DNA from: Shewanella kaireitica
GTDB lineage: Bacteria; Pseudomonadota; Gammaproteobacteria; Enterobacterales; Shewanellaceae
Direction of reading: 5' to 3'
Assembly (NCBI RefSeq): GCF_023284045.1
Contig: NZ_JAKIKQ010000017.1
Location: 42,453 to 106,452, forward strand
Length of the DNA: 64,000 bases
Shown: positions 34,968 through 44,805 of the stretch, in pieces
How positions within the stretch are numbered: the first letter of the stretch is position 1
How the letters are laid out: every line of letters begins with the position of its first letter
The notes under the pieces: model-generated
What the model was told of the DNA's origin: nothing
Database searches by the model: none
The model's input: the letters and a program-made list of their open reading frames with translations, nothing else
Made by a program: the position numbers and the translations under genes

Positions 34968-36857
34968 ATGCATTTTCATGAACGGTTTGATGTAATCGTT
35001 GTTGGTGGTGGTCATGCTGGAACAGAAGCGGCGTTAGCTTCTGCCAGAATGGGCTCCAAAACACTTTTGCTAACCCATAACATAGATACTTTAGGACAGA
35101 TGTCCTGTAATCCTGCTATCGGCGGCATAGGTAAAGGACACCTGGTTAAAGAAATTGATGCCTTAGGCGGAGCAATGGCAATCGCTACCGACTACGCAGG
35201 GATCCAATTTAGAACATTGAATTCAAGCAAAGGCCCAGCGGTACGTGCTACTCGAGCTCAGGCTGATAGAGCACTTTACCGACATAAAATCCAAGAGATT
35301 TTACAGCACCAACCCAACTTACGTATTTTCCAGCAAGCGGTAGACGATCTTGTTGTTGAAAATGAAACGGTAGTGGGCGTAGTAACTCAAATGGGTCTAG
35401 CGTTCGAAGCACCTGCAGTTGTGTTAACAACAGGCACATTTTTAAGCGGTAAGATCCACATTGGCTTAGAGAATTACAGCGGTGGTAGAGCAGGCGATCC
35501 GCCAGCTATTGCCCTCGCCCATCGTTTACGAGAATTACCGATCCGTGTTGGTCGCCTTAAAACTGGTACACCGCCACGTATCGATGCCAATACCATTGAT
35601 TTTTCTAAAATGACAGAGCAAAAAGGTGACGATCCCCTTCCTGTGATGTCGTTCATTGGTGATGTTAGCCAGCATCCTGATCAGGTTTCCTGTCATATCA
35701 CCCATACTAACGAACGTACTCACGATATTATTCGTGCTGGACTCGATCGTAGCCCTATGTATTCAGGTGTTATCGAAGGTATTGGCCCACGCTACTGCCC
35801 TTCTATCGAAGATAAGATTAACCGTTTTGCAGACAAAGATTCACATCAGATCTTTATTGAGCCTGAAGGCTTAAATACTACTGAGATCTATCCAAATGGT
35901 ATTTCGACCAGCTTACCTTTCGATGTGCAATTGAATTTAGTTCGTTCAATCAAGGGCATGGAAAATGCTGAGATTATGCGACCTGGTTACGCGATTGAGT
36001 ACGATTATTTCGATCCACGCGATCTTAAGAACTCACTTGAAACCAAGACCATTAATGGCTTGTTCTTTGCTGGGCAGATCAACGGTACCACTGGCTATGA
36101 AGAAGCTGGTGCACAAGGTTTATTGGCTGGCATGAACGCGTCATTGCAAGTGCAAGGAAAAGAGACTTGGTGTCCACGCCGTGATCAAGCTTATCTAGGT
36201 GTGTTAGTTGACGACTTATCAACGTTAGGGACTAAAGAACCTTACCGAATGTTCACCAGTCGGGCGGAATACCGCTTACTGCTTCGTGAAGACAATGCTG
36301 ATCTACGTCTTACTGAGAAAGGCCGCGAATTGGGTCTGGTTGACGATGAACGTTGGGCTAAATTTAGCGACAAAATGGAGTCGATTGAAACTGAATTACA
36401 GCGCTTGCGCAGTCAGTGGATCCACCCTAAATCACCACTTGTAGATGTGCTTAATCCACATCTGAAAACACCGATTGCACGGGAAGCCACCTTTGAAGAT
36501 CTGCTGCGTCGTCCGGAACTTGATTATCCAACATTGATGTCTATCGATGGTTTTGGCCCAGGCATTGATGATCAACGTGCTGCCGAGCAAGTACAGATCC
36601 AGGTTAAATATTCAGGTTATATCCAGCGTCAGCAAGATGAGATTGATAAAGCGATCCGCCACGAGACTACTGGCTTACCATTGGATCTTGATTATCAAGA
36701 GGTTCCTGGACTGTCGAATGAGGTGATAGCTAAGATGAATGAGCACAAGCCTGAAACGGTTGGCCAAGCTTCTCGTATCTCTGGTATGACACCAGCTGCA
36801 ATCTCAATTTTGCTGGTTCATTTGAAAAAACGCGGTTTATTAAGAAAAAGCGCTTAA
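34968..36857 (+). CDS. mnmG: tRNA uridine-5-carboxymethylaminomethyl(34) synthesis enzyme MnmG
   Basis: A 629-residue FAD enzyme that works with MnmE on tRNA wobble uridine. The dinucleotide fold is DVIVVGGGHAGTEAALAS at residues 8-25. MSCNPAIGGIGKGHLVKEIDALGG, GTFLSGKIHIG, YCPSIEDKI and GTTGYEEAGAQG are conserved. The C-terminal helical domain ends with RISGMTPAAISILLVHLKKRG. It is the first gene right of oriC. rsmG follows about 120 bases later. Confidence 0.98.
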   Translation: MHFHERFDVIVVGGGHAGTEAALASARMGSKTLLLTHNIDTLGQMSCNPAIGGIGKGHLVKEIDALGGAMAIATDYAGIQFRTLNSSKGPAVRATRAQADRALYRHKIQEILQHQPNLRIFQQAVDDLVVENETVVGVVTQMGLAFEAPAVVLTTGTFLSGKIHIGLENYSGGRAGDPPAIALAHRLRELPIRVGRLKTGTPPRIDANTIDFSKMTEQKGDDPLPVMSFIGDVSQHPDQVSCHITHTNERTHDIIRAGLDRSPMYSGVIEGIGPRYCPSIEDKINRFADKDSHQIFIEPEGLNTTEIYPNGISTSLPFDVQLNLVRSIKGMENAEIMRPGYAIEYDYFDPRDLKNSLETKTINGLFFAGQINGTTGYEEAGAQGLLAGMNASLQVQGKETWCPRRDQAYLGVLVDDLSTLGTKEPYRMFTSRAEYRLLLREDNADLRLTEKGRELGLVDDERWAKFSDKMESIETELQRLRSQWIHPKSPLVDVLNPHLKTPIAREATFEDLLRRPELDYPTLMSIDGFGPGIDDQRAAEQVQIQVKYSGYIQRQQDEIDKAIRHETTGLPLDLDYQEVPGLSNEVIAKMNEHKPETVGQASRISGMTPAAISILLVHLKKRGLLRKSA

Positions 36858-36976
36858 ATAACGCAATATAACGCCGTTATGCACGATAAAGGGAAGCTTT
36901 GAGGCTTCCTTTCATCTTTTCGGCGCTTCATAATACCGAAGAATATCTGATTTACTTTGTTTCGAGGACACGAATA

Positions 36977-37600
36977 GTGTTATTTGCCCAGTTAAATGAA
37001 TACATGGCTGAAGTTGGCCTAGATGCTAGTGAGCAGCAAAAAAAGCAACTTGTTGACTTTGTTGGCATGCTCAATAAATGGAATAAGGCATTTAACCTGA
37101 CTTCTGTACGTGATCCTGAGCAGATGCTAATTCGCCACATCATGGATAGCTTAGTGGTATCGCCGCATCTTAAAGGCTCTCGTTTTATTGATGTAGGTAC
37201 CGGTCCTGGTTTACCAGGGATCCCATTGGCGATCTTAAACCCTGACAAAGAGTTTGTATTACTCGATAGTTTGGGGAAAAGGATCCGCTTCCAAAAACAG
37301 GTTCAGTTTGAACTTGGGATTAATAATATTTCATCGATTGAAAGCCGCGTTGAAGCTTATCAACCTGAAGAGTTATTCGATGGTGTATTGAGTCGAGCGT
37401 TTGCCTCTATTCAAGATATGCTGCAATGGTGTCATCATTTGCCAAAGGCTGATGGCTGTTTTTATGCCTTAAAAGGCCAGTTAAGCGATGAAGAGATGGC
37501 AAATATGCCCGCAGGTTTTGTTGTGACTGACACCATAGAGCTAGTAGTTCCAAAGCTCGATGAGCAACGCCATTTATTGCGCGTGGTGAAACAAGATTAA
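36977..37600 (+). CDS. rsmG: 16S rRNA (guanine527-N7)-methyltransferase RsmG
   Basis: A 207-residue methyltransferase, the same length as E. coli RsmG (GidB). I chose the GTG at 36977 (MLFAQLNEYMAEVGLDASEQQ), with GAGGA about 8 bases upstream; a longer frame from 36899 adds 26 unrelated residues. The SAM-binding motif is RFIDVGTGPGLPGIPLAI, and LNKWNKAFNLTSVRD is a family signature. It methylates N7 of G527 in 16S rRNA. An imperfect 10-bp hairpin without T-run follows (about 37607-37633). Confidence 0.96.
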   Translation: MLFAQLNEYMAEVGLDASEQQKKQLVDFVGMLNKWNKAFNLTSVRDPEQMLIRHIMDSLVVSPHLKGSRFIDVGTGPGLPGIPLAILNPDKEFVLLDSLGKRIRFQKQVQFELGINNISSIESRVEAYQPEELFDGVLSRAFASIQDMLQWCHHLPKADGCFYALKGQLSDEEMANMPAGFVVTDTIELVVPKLDEQRHLLRVVKQD

Positions 37601-37830
37601 TTAAAATGTATATGGCCAAACTGGTCATATACCTGCTTGCTGTATTGAATTAAGTTGTTTATTAGTGCCATAAAACTTGGCGCAATGCAGATAAAGCGTA
37701 CTGAACAGTTGCATTCTTTCAGCGCTTCAAGCAATTTGGTAACAGTATATGCGCTAATTTCCCCCTCATTTTTAGCACCGTCAATGAGAGAGGGCCTGAA
37801 CATAATAAAAGTGACTTACAGGGTGATATT

Positions 37831-38619
37831 GTGGGTAAAGTAATTGCCGTAGCCAACCAAAAAGGTGGTGTCGGAAAAACAACGACTTGTGTAAATCTAG
37901 CGGCTTCATTGGCGGCAACTAAGCGTCGTGTACTGTTGATCGATCTTGATCCACAAGGTAATGCGACTATGGGTAGCGGTATCGACAAGTATGAAGTCGA
38001 AAACACTGCTTATGAGTTGTTGGTTGAAGAGAAGTCTTTCGAAGAAGTTGTTTGCCGAGATACTAACGGAAAATACGATCTTATTGCGGGTAACGGCGAT
38101 GTTACCGCTGCTGAAATTAAGTTGATGGAGTTTTTTGCTCGAGAGATCCGTTTGCGCAACGCCCTAGCGCCAATTAAAGATGATTATGACTTTATCTTTA
38201 TCGATTGCCCGCCTTCACTCAATATGTTGACCGTTAATGCTATGTCTGCAGCTGATTCAGTATTAGTGCCTATGCAGTGTGAATATTATGCCCTAGAAGG
38301 CTTAACGGCGTTGATGGATACCATCAGTAAGTTAGGCTCTATGGTAAACCCTGGTCTGCATATCGAAGGGATCTTACGTACGATGTACGATCCGCGTAAC
38401 CGTTTATCTAATGATGTGTCTGATCAATTGAAACAGCATTTTGGTGAGAAAGTTTACCGTACTGTGATCCCAAGGAATGTTCGACTTGCTGAAGCGCCAA
38501 GTTTTGGAGCGCCAGCCATGTATTACGACAAATCGAGCGCGGGAGCAAAAGCCTACCTCGCATTGGCGGGTGAAATTATTCGCCGTGCAGAGCAATTAGA
38601 TCTGGCTGAGCAAGACTAA
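37831..38619 (+). CDS. parA: Chromosome partitioning ATPase ParA
   Basis: A 262-residue ParA/Soj ATPase with GTG start. The deviant Walker A KGGVGKTT covers residues 11-18 and is followed by VLLIDLDPQGNATMGSG, then DYDFIFIDCPPSLNMLTVNA (Walker B). ParA forms ATP-dependent dimers on nucleoid DNA and drives movement of ParB-parS complexes. It is followed by parB 9 bases later; the 230-base gap upstream shows no clear promoter. Confidence 0.97.
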   Translation: MGKVIAVANQKGGVGKTTTCVNLAASLAATKRRVLLIDLDPQGNATMGSGIDKYEVENTAYELLVEEKSFEEVVCRDTNGKYDLIAGNGDVTAAEIKLMEFFAREIRLRNALAPIKDDYDFIFIDCPPSLNMLTVNAMSAADSVLVPMQCEYYALEGLTALMDTISKLGSMVNPGLHIEGILRTMYDPRNRLSNDVSDQLKQHFGEKVYRTVIPRNVRLAEAPSFGAPAMYYDKSSAGAKAYLALAGEIIRRAEQLDLAEQD

Positions 38620-38628
38620 GGAATAGAG

Positions 38629-39516
38629 ATGACATTGAAGAAAAGAGGCTTAGGTAAAGGGCTTGACGCACTTTTAAGTACAAGCCATGCAGCCAGTAAA
38701 AGATTAGAGCCTAAAGCTACTGAAGGTGAGCAAGATATAAAAAATGATGATCTAATCACCTTAGATATCGACAGATTGCAGCCGGGTAAGTATCAGCCAC
38801 GAAAGGATATGTCTACCGAAGCGCTTGAAGAACTCGCTGAGTCTATTCGAGCACAAGGTGTTATTCAGCCAATCGTTGTGCGTAAGGTTTCTGCTGAAGG
38901 GTATGAAATTATTGCTGGTGAACGTCGCTGGCGCGCATCTCAGTTAGCTGGGCTGACCAAGATCCCATGTATTGTAAAGCAAGTCCCTGACGAAGCCGCT
39001 GTGGCGATTGCGTTGATTGAGAATATCCAACGTGAAGACCTTAATGCGATGGAAGAAGCAATTGCTTTGAATCGCTTAATTGAAGAATTTGAGCTTACCC
39101 ATCAACAAATTGCTGACGCGGTGGGTAAATCTCGTGCAACAGTATCCAATCTGCTGCGTTTAAATGGCCTTAATGAGCCGGTAAAACGCATGCTGGAATA
39201 TGGCGATATTGATATGGGCCATGGTCGTGCTTTGCTTGCAATTGAAGGTGATGAGCAAACAAATTTGGCCAGATTGGTGGTTTCAAAAGAATTAACTGTT
39301 CGTGAAACTGAACGGTTAGTTAATAAAACCTTAAACCAAACTGAAATCGTCGAAAAACCAGCTAAAGATCACGATGTAGTCCGTCTTGAGAGCCAATTAA
39401 TTGAAAGGCTAGGCGCCAAAGTTTCTCTTACCCACAATAAGAAAGGTAAGGGGAAAATGGTAATTAACTATCAAAATTTGGCTGAATTAGAGGGTATTAT
39501 CAGCAAAATCCGCTAA
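38629..39516 (+). CDS. parB: Chromosome partitioning protein ParB
   Basis: A 295-residue ParB/Spo0J CTPase. The N-terminus KKRGLGKGLDALL interacts with ParA. The CTP-binding domain has QPGKYQPRKDM, GVIQPIVVRK, the arginine patch GERRWRAS and ENIQREDLNAMEEA. The helix-turn-helix THQQIADAVGKSRATVSNLLRLNGL reads parS, and a C-terminal dimerisation domain follows. Three perfect parS copies and two degenerate ones occur left of oriC in this window. Confidence 0.97.
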   Translation: MTLKKRGLGKGLDALLSTSHAASKRLEPKATEGEQDIKNDDLITLDIDRLQPGKYQPRKDMSTEALEELAESIRAQGVIQPIVVRKVSAEGYEIIAGERRWRASQLAGLTKIPCIVKQVPDEAAVAIALIENIQREDLNAMEEAIALNRLIEEFELTHQQIADAVGKSRATVSNLLRLNGLNEPVKRMLEYGDIDMGHGRALLAIEGDEQTNLARLVVSKELTVRETERLVNKTLNQTEIVEKPAKDHDVVRLESQLIERLGAKVSLTHNKKGKGKMVINYQNLAELEGIISKIR

Positions 39517-39576
39517 ATAAAACAAAGTTAACACTATATTATGTAACTTTGTGACATCTGTTAATCTTACACTTTT

Positions 39577-39614
39577 AGACTTTTGGCGTAGATCACGCTA
39601 AAAGTCTCCTTTTT
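39577..39614 (+). terminator. Intrinsic terminator after parB
   Basis: AGACTTTTGGCGT pairs with ACGCTAAAAGTCT (one G-T pair) around AGATC, followed by CCTTTTT. It separates parAB from the atp operon. A weaker AAAGTTA/TAACTTT hairpin lies just upstream. Confidence 0.88.
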
Positions 39615-39627
39615 CTAGCTGTTAAAC

Positions 39628-39655
39628 TTGCTTTGAAACACTGAAACGGTATACT
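39628..39655 (+). promoter_or_regulatory. Possible promoter of the atp operon
   Basis: TTGCTT (39628-39633), 16 bases and TATACT (39650-39655) fit a sigma-70 promoter just after the parB terminator and about 85 bases before atpI. Confidence 0.4.
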
Positions 39656-39740
39656 TTCGCAAGCTTTTTGTACCTCGGGTTTATACGGATATATGTAGTC
39701 CGGTCATCGAAACAGGAAGTGATAATGCGGAGAAGATAAA

Positions 39741-40124
39741 TTGAGCAAGGTTTTAGCACGACGTGGCCGTTGGTCAGCCTATAAATTGGTTTTGATACAG
39801 GCGGCGCTGGCTGGGAGTGTTTCAGTTTTCTTTTTCGCCATGTGGGGAGCTCAGTATGGTGTATCTGCTTTAGCAGGTGGCGCTATCGCTGTACTCCCTA
39901 ATTTTGTATTCGCAACCCTCGCTTTTTCCCATACGGGAGCAAGCTCCGCAGCTAAAGTTGTTAAGACTTTTTACTGGGGGGAAGCGGTAAAGATGCTGTT
40001 AACCATAGCAATGTTTTCGTTAGTGTTTATCAATATTGAAGTCGGCTTTATGCCTCTTTTTGTTTGTTACACCCTGACGTTAGTAGTGCATTGGACAGCT
40101 CCTTTATATTTCAAGCAAAGTTAA
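39741..40124 (+). CDS. atpI: ATP synthase subunit I
   Basis: A 127-residue protein with four hydrophobic segments, beginning with TTG preceded by CGGAGAAG. AtpI is a small membrane protein thought to help c-ring assembly or Mg2+ supply for F1Fo; it is not part of the purified enzyme. GGAIAVLPNFVFATLAF is the recognisable core. It leads the atpIBEFHAGDC operon. Confidence 0.9.
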   Translation: MSKVLARRGRWSAYKLVLIQAALAGSVSVFFFAMWGAQYGVSALAGGAIAVLPNFVFATLAFSHTGASSAAKVVKTFYWGEAVKMLLTIAMFSLVFINIEVGFMPLFVCYTLTLVVHWTAPLYFKQS

Positions 40125-40136
40125 GTGGGATGAATC

Positions 40137-40931
40137 ATGGCTGCAACTGGTGAAGCGTTAACACCGCAGGGCTATATCCAGCACCACCTTACCAACCTAA
40201 GCGTTGGCGAAGGCTTCTGGACATGGCACATTGATTCGTTGTTCTTTTCGGTTGGGCTTGGTGTTTTGTTCTTGTGGCTATTCCATAGCGTTGGCAAGAA
40301 AGCAACTACCGGTGTTCCTGGCAAACTTCAGTGTTTTGTCGAGATGATAGTTGAGTTCGTTGACAATAGCGTTAAGGAGACCTTCCATGGCCGCAATCCT
40401 GTTATTGCTCCGTTGGCATTAACAATTTTTGTATGGGTATTCATGATGAACTTCATGGATATGGTTCCAGTTGACTGGATCCCTGAACTAGCGATGGCTG
40501 CTGGTATCCCTTACATGAAAGTTGTACCAACGACAGACTTAAACATTACCTTTAGCATGGCTATCGGTGTGTTCTTGCTGATTATTTATTACAGCATTAA
40601 AGTCAAAGGCGTTTCAGGTTTTGTTAAAGAACTGACCATGCAGCCTTTTAACCATTGGGCAATGATACCCGTCAACTTCCTGCTAGAAACGGTTACTTTG
40701 ATCGCTAAGCCAATCTCATTGGCACTGCGTTTATTTGGTAACTTGTATGCGGGTGAGTTGATTTTCATCCTTATTGCGTTGATGTACGGTGCTAACTGGG
40801 CGTTATCTACTCTAGGTGTAACACTACAACTAGGTTGGTTAATCTTCCATATTTTGGTTATCACTTTACAAGCGTTTATCTTCATGATGTTGACCATTGT
40901 TTACTTAAGCATGGCGCATGAAGATCATTAA
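40137..40931 (+). CDS. atpB: ATP synthase Fo subunit a
   Basis: A 264-residue membrane subunit providing the proton half-channels against the c ring. The essential arginine is in ISLALRLFGNLYAGELIFILIALM. The preceding TPQGYIQHHLTNLSV and MNFMDMVPVDWIPELA are typical of proteobacterial AtpB. It follows atpI by 12 bases. Confidence 0.97.
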   Translation: MAATGEALTPQGYIQHHLTNLSVGEGFWTWHIDSLFFSVGLGVLFLWLFHSVGKKATTGVPGKLQCFVEMIVEFVDNSVKETFHGRNPVIAPLALTIFVWVFMMNFMDMVPVDWIPELAMAAGIPYMKVVPTTDLNITFSMAIGVFLLIIYYSIKVKGVSGFVKELTMQPFNHWAMIPVNFLLETVTLIAKPISLALRLFGNLYAGELIFILIALMYGANWALSTLGVTLQLGWLIFHILVITLQAFIFMMLTIVYLSMAHEDH

Positions 40932-40996
40932 GGACTGCTGTAGAAATTTTTAAACTAAATCATTAATAACAAAGATTTAGAATATTGGAGATAGAG

Positions 40997-41248
40997 ATGG
41001 AAACTGTATTAGGCATGACAGCTATTGCTGTTGCTCTGTTGATTGGTATGGGTGCGTTAGGTACTGCTATCGGTTTCGGCCTACTAGGTGGCAAGTTCTT
41101 GGAAGGCGCTGCGCGTCAACCAGAAATGGCTCCTATGCTACAAGTTAAAATGTTCATCGTAGCGGGTCTTTTGGACGCCGTAACTATGATCGGTGTTGGT
41201 ATTGCATTATTCATGCTATTTACTAACCCTCTTGGTGCAATGCTTTAA
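40997..41248 (+). CDS. atpE: ATP synthase Fo subunit c
   Basis: An 83-residue two-helix protein forming the rotor ring. The ATG at 40997 with GGAG upstream is chosen; an in-frame TTG four codons earlier overlaps that site. The glycine-rich first helix and the R-Q-P loop (GAARQPEM) are standard. Asp60 in [13 protein letters not shown] is the proton-binding carboxylate. The Na+-type Gln/Glu pattern is not seen, which points to proton coupling. Confidence 0.98.
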
Positions 41249-41285
41249 TAAACGCTTCTGTCTTTAAACTTAATAGGAGGCTGTT

Positions 41286-41756
41286 GTGAATATCAACGCT
41301 ACCCTACTCGGTCAGACGGTTGCCTTTATTCTCTTCGTGTGGTTCTGCATGAAGTTTGTTTGGCCTCCTTTGATGAATGCCATCGAAGAACGCCAAAAAA
41401 GGATTGCCGACGGTCTAGCCGATGCTGACCGTGCCGTGAAAGACCTTGAGTTGGCACAGGCGAAAGCCACTGACCAACTAAAAGATGCAAAAGCGACTGC
41501 TAACGAAATTATTGAGTCTGCGAACAAACGCAAAGCTCAAATCGTTGATGAAGCTAAAGCCGAAGCTGACGCTGAGCGAGCTAAAATTATCGCTCAAGGT
41601 CAAGCAGAAATTGAAGCTGAACGTAATCGCGTAAAAGAAGACTTGCGTAAGCAAGTTGCTGTACTAGCTATTGCTGGCGCAGAAAAAATTCTTGAACGTT
41701 CGATTGATGAAGCCGCCCACAGTGACATAGTTAATAAACTTGTTGCTGAACTTTGA
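41286..41756 (+). CDS. atpF: ATP synthase Fo subunit b
   Basis: A 156-residue stator subunit with GTG start and AGGAGG ribosome site. One N-terminal membrane helix (QTVAFILFVWFCMKFVWPPLM) is followed by a long charged alpha-helix rich in Ala, Lys and Glu that pairs with a second b copy and contacts subunit delta. The length equals that of E. coli b. Confidence 0.97.
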   Translation: MNINATLLGQTVAFILFVWFCMKFVWPPLMNAIEERQKRIADGLADADRAVKDLELAQAKATDQLKDAKATANEIIESANKRKAQIVDEAKAEADAERAKIIAQGQAEIEAERNRVKEDLRKQVAVLAIAGAEKILERSIDEAAHSDIVNKLVAEL

Positions 41757-41771
41757 TAAGGAGTTTGAGTT

Positions 41772-42305
41772 ATGGCTGAAATAACCACCATCGCTCGTCC
41801 TTACGCAAAGGCAGCTTTTGACTTTGCTCTTGAACAAAATGCAATAGAAAATTGGGTAGAAATGCTTAATTTCGCCGCATTAGTTAGTGAAAACGAAACT
41901 ATGCAGCCTCTATTGTCTGGCTCTTTAGCCAGTAATCAGCTTGCAGAACTCTTTATTGGAGTTTGTGGTGAGCAGATCAACGAGCAAGCTCAGAACCTGT
42001 TAAAGGTAATGGCTGAAAACGGTCGTTTAGTAGTGCTACCAGCTGTTGCTCAACTATTTGTTGAGATGCAACACGAGTATGCGAAAGAAGTTGAAGCGTT
42101 TGTCGTTTCAGCTACCGAGCTTACCTCTGAGCAACAACAGGAAATGAGCGCTTCTTTAGAGAAACGTCTAGCACGCAAAGTTAAGCTGAATTGCAGCATA
42201 GATGCCAGCCTTATTGCTGGTGTAATTATCACGGCAGGAGACTTAGTCATAGATGGCTCGGTCCGCGGAAAAATTTCGCGTCTGTCTGATACGCTGCAGT
42301 CGTAA
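41772..42305 (+). CDS. atpH: ATP synthase F1 subunit delta
   Basis: A 177-residue subunit that links the b dimer to the top of F1. TIARPYAKAAFDFA at the start and DPSLIAGVII-like SIDASLIAGVIITAGDLVIDGSVRGKISRL at the end are the family signatures. It is 15 bases downstream of atpF with its own AAGGAG. Confidence 0.97.
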   Translation: MAEITTIARPYAKAAFDFALEQNAIENWVEMLNFAALVSENETMQPLLSGSLASNQLAELFIGVCGEQINEQAQNLLKVMAENGRLVVLPAVAQLFVEMQHEYAKEVEAFVVSATELTSEQQQEMSASLEKRLARKVKLNCSIDASLIAGVIITAGDLVIDGSVRGKISRLSDTLQS

Positions 42306-42319
42306 TTGGGAGTTTGAGC

Positions 42320-43861
42320 ATGCAACTGAATTCCACTGAAATCAGCGATCTGATTAAACAGCGGATCGAGCAGTTCGAAGTCGTTAGTGAAGCTCGCAAC
42401 GAAGGTACTATCGTTGCAGTAAGTGACGGCATCATCCGCATCCACGGCCTAGCCGACGTGATGCAAGGTGAAATGATCGAGCTGCCTGGTAACCGTTTTG
42501 CAATCGCGTTGAACTTAGAACGCGATTCTGTCGGTGCCGTAGTAATGGGCCCTTATGCCACTTTGGCTGAAGGCGACAAAGTTAAAACAACAGGCCGTAT
42601 TTTGGAAGTACCTGTTGGCCGTGGTCTTTTAGGCCGTGTAGTCAACACTCTAGGTGAACCAATTGACGGTAAAGGACCTATCGATAGCGATGGTTTCTCT
42701 CCTGTTGAAGTAATTGCACCAGGTGTAATTGAGCGTAAGTCAGTAGACCAACCAGTACAAACTGGTTATAAAGCTGTTGACTCCATGATCCCAATCGGTC
42801 GTGGCCAGCGTGAATTGATCATTGGTGACCGTCAGATCGGTAAAACCGCTCTTGCGATCGATGCAATTATCAACCAAAAAGACTCAGGCATTAAGTGTGT
42901 ATACGTAGCTGTAGGCCAAAAGGCTTCTACAATTGCTAACGTAGTACGCAAGCTTGAAGAGCACGGCGCTTTGGCGAACACCATTGTTGTTGTTGCTACA
43001 GCTTCTGAAGCTGCTGCACTACAATACTTGGCTCCATACTCTGGTTGTACAATGGGTGAATATTTCCGTGACCGCGGTGAAGACTCACTGATCGTATATG
43101 ATGATCTGTCTAAGCAAGCAGTTGCTTACCGTCAGATTTCATTGTTGCTAAAACGTCCACCAGGACGTGAAGCATACCCAGGTGATGTATTCTATCTTCA
43201 CTCTCGTCTGTTAGAACGTTCTTCACGTGTTAACGCCGAGTATGTTGAGAAGTTCACTAAAGGTGAAGTTAAAGGCCAAACTGGTTCTTTGACTGCTCTA
43301 CCAATTATTGAAACTCAAGCTGGTGACGTATCTGCATTCGTACCGACTAACGTAATTTCGATTACTGATGGTCAAATCTTCCTTGAAACTGACCTATTTA
43401 ACTCTGGACTACGTCCTGCTGTTAACCCAGGTATTTCGGTTTCTCGTGTTGGTGGTGCGGCTCAGACTAAGATCATCAAGAAACTGTCTGGTGGTATTCG
43501 TACCGCGCTTGCACAGTATCGAGAGCTTGCAGCGTTCTCACAGTTTGCATCTGACTTAGATGATGCAACTCGTGCTCAACTTGAGCATGGTGAGCGTGTT
43601 ACCGAACTAATGAAGCAAAAGCAATATGCTCCAATGAGTATCGCTGATCAGTCTGTGTCTATTTTCGCAGCTGAAAAAGGTTACTTGAAGAGTGTTGAGC
43701 TGAACAAGATCGGTGATTTCGAAGCGTCTCTGCTCTCTTTCATGAACAGTGAACATGCTGACCTAATGAAGACCATCAACGAGACTGGCAACTATAATGC
43801 CGACATCGAAGGTGAGTTGAAGGCTAGCTTGGACAAGTTCGTAGAAACCCAAACCTGGTAA
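42320..43861 (+). CDS. atpA: ATP synthase F1 subunit alpha
   Basis: A 513-residue non-catalytic nucleotide-binding subunit, the same length as in E. coli. The start MQLNSTEISDLIKQRIEQF at 42320 has GGGAG upstream; an in-frame TTG two codons earlier is less likely. The P-loop GDRQIGKTA lies near residue 169, and PAVNPGISVSRVGGAAQ is the alpha/beta signature. The arginine finger region is in that segment. Confidence 0.98.
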   Translation: MQLNSTEISDLIKQRIEQFEVVSEARNEGTIVAVSDGIIRIHGLADVMQGEMIELPGNRFAIALNLERDSVGAVVMGPYATLAEGDKVKTTGRILEVPVGRGLLGRVVNTLGEPIDGKGPIDSDGFSPVEVIAPGVIERKSVDQPVQTGYKAVDSMIPIGRGQRELIIGDRQIGKTALAIDAIINQKDSGIKCVYVAVGQKASTIANVVRKLEEHGALANTIVVVATASEAAALQYLAPYSGCTMGEYFRDRGEDSLIVYDDLSKQAVAYRQISLLLKRPPGREAYPGDVFYLHSRLLERSSRVNAEYVEKFTKGEVKGQTGSLTALPIIETQAGDVSAFVPTNVISITDGQIFLETDLFNSGLRPAVNPGISVSRVGGAAQTKIIKKLSGGIRTALAQYRELAAFSQFASDLDDATRAQLEHGERVTELMKQKQYAPMSIADQSVSIFAAEKGYLKSVELNKIGDFEASLLSFMNSEHADLMKTINETGNYNADIEGELKASLDKFVETQTW

Positions 43862-43909
43862 AAATTAGAGGTGCCTTAGGCACCTCAGGTCCAGAATTGG
43901 AGAGTAAAG

Positions 43910-44770
43910 ATGGCCAACGCTAAAGAGATTAAAACCAAGATCGCGAGTGTTCAAAACACTCAGAAGATCACGTCTGCAATGGAGATGGTTGCCGCGAGTA
44001 AAATGCGTAAAGCACAAGATCGCATGGCATCAAGTCGTCCATATGCAGAAAATATGCGTAAGGTGATCGGTCACGTGGCGCAAGGTTCTCTCGAATATAA
44101 GCATCCTTATTTGGAAGTGCGAGAAGCCAAGCGTGTTGGTTACATTGTTGTGTCAACCGACCGTGGTCTTTGTGGTGGTCTGAACGTCAACCTTTTCAAA
44201 AAGGTTGTCGCAGACGTGAAGAAGCAGCGTGAAGCTGGTGCAGAAGTTGAATTCTGCCCAATTGGCGCACGCAGCGTACAATTCTTCAATAGCTTTGGTG
44301 GACAGGTTTCTGCTCACGCTTCAGGTTTAGGTGACGCTCCGTCGTTAACTGACTTGATCGGAACAGTACGTGTCATGCTAGAAGCATACAACGAAGGCAA
44401 GCTGGATCGTTTGTACGTAGTATTTAACAAATTCGTTAATACTATGACTCAAACCCCAGTGATCGAGCAGCTGCTACCTTTGCCTAAGTCAGAAGACGAT
44501 GAGATTTCTCATCACTGGGACTACCTATACGAGCCAGATCCAAAAGAACTTTTGGATACATTGTTGGTTCGTTATGTGGAGTCTCAAGTTTACCAAGGTG
44601 TTGTTGAAAACATCGCATCTGAGCAAGCAGCCCGTATGGTTGCTATGAAAGCTGCGACAGACAACGCTGGTGAACTTATCAGTGACTTGGAGTTGGTCTA
44701 TAACAAGGCCCGTCAGGCTGCGATTACGCAGGAACTGTCGGAAATTGTTTCAGGTGCCGCCGCCGTTTAG
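43910..44770 (+). CDS. atpG: ATP synthase F1 subunit gamma
   Basis: A 286-residue central rotor shaft. The N-terminal coiled coil KEIKTKIASVQNTQKITSAMEMVAASKMRKAQ and the C-terminal helix RQAAITQELSEIVSGAAAV are conserved, with VSTDRGLCGGLNVN in between. A short hairpin-forming stretch (GAGGTGCC...GGCACCTC) lies in the atpA-atpG gap and may act in mRNA processing. Confidence 0.97.
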   Translation: MANAKEIKTKIASVQNTQKITSAMEMVAASKMRKAQDRMASSRPYAENMRKVIGHVAQGSLEYKHPYLEVREAKRVGYIVVSTDRGLCGGLNVNLFKKVVADVKKQREAGAEVEFCPIGARSVQFFNSFGGQVSAHASGLGDAPSLTDLIGTVRVMLEAYNEGKLDRLYVVFNKFVNTMTQTPVIEQLLPLPKSEDDEISHHWDYLYEPDPKELLDTLLVRYVESQVYQGVVENIASEQAARMVAMKAATDNAGELISDLELVYNKARQAAITQELSEIVSGAAAV

Positions 44771-44805
44771 GCTAGGTAACGAATACAAGTTTTAGAGGAT
44801 TAATC

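Noticed and set aside
37597..37843. Short ORFs in the rsmG-parA gap on both strands
   Set aside because: They overlap one another, lack ribosome sites and show no recognisable sequence; the gap more likely holds parA expression signals.
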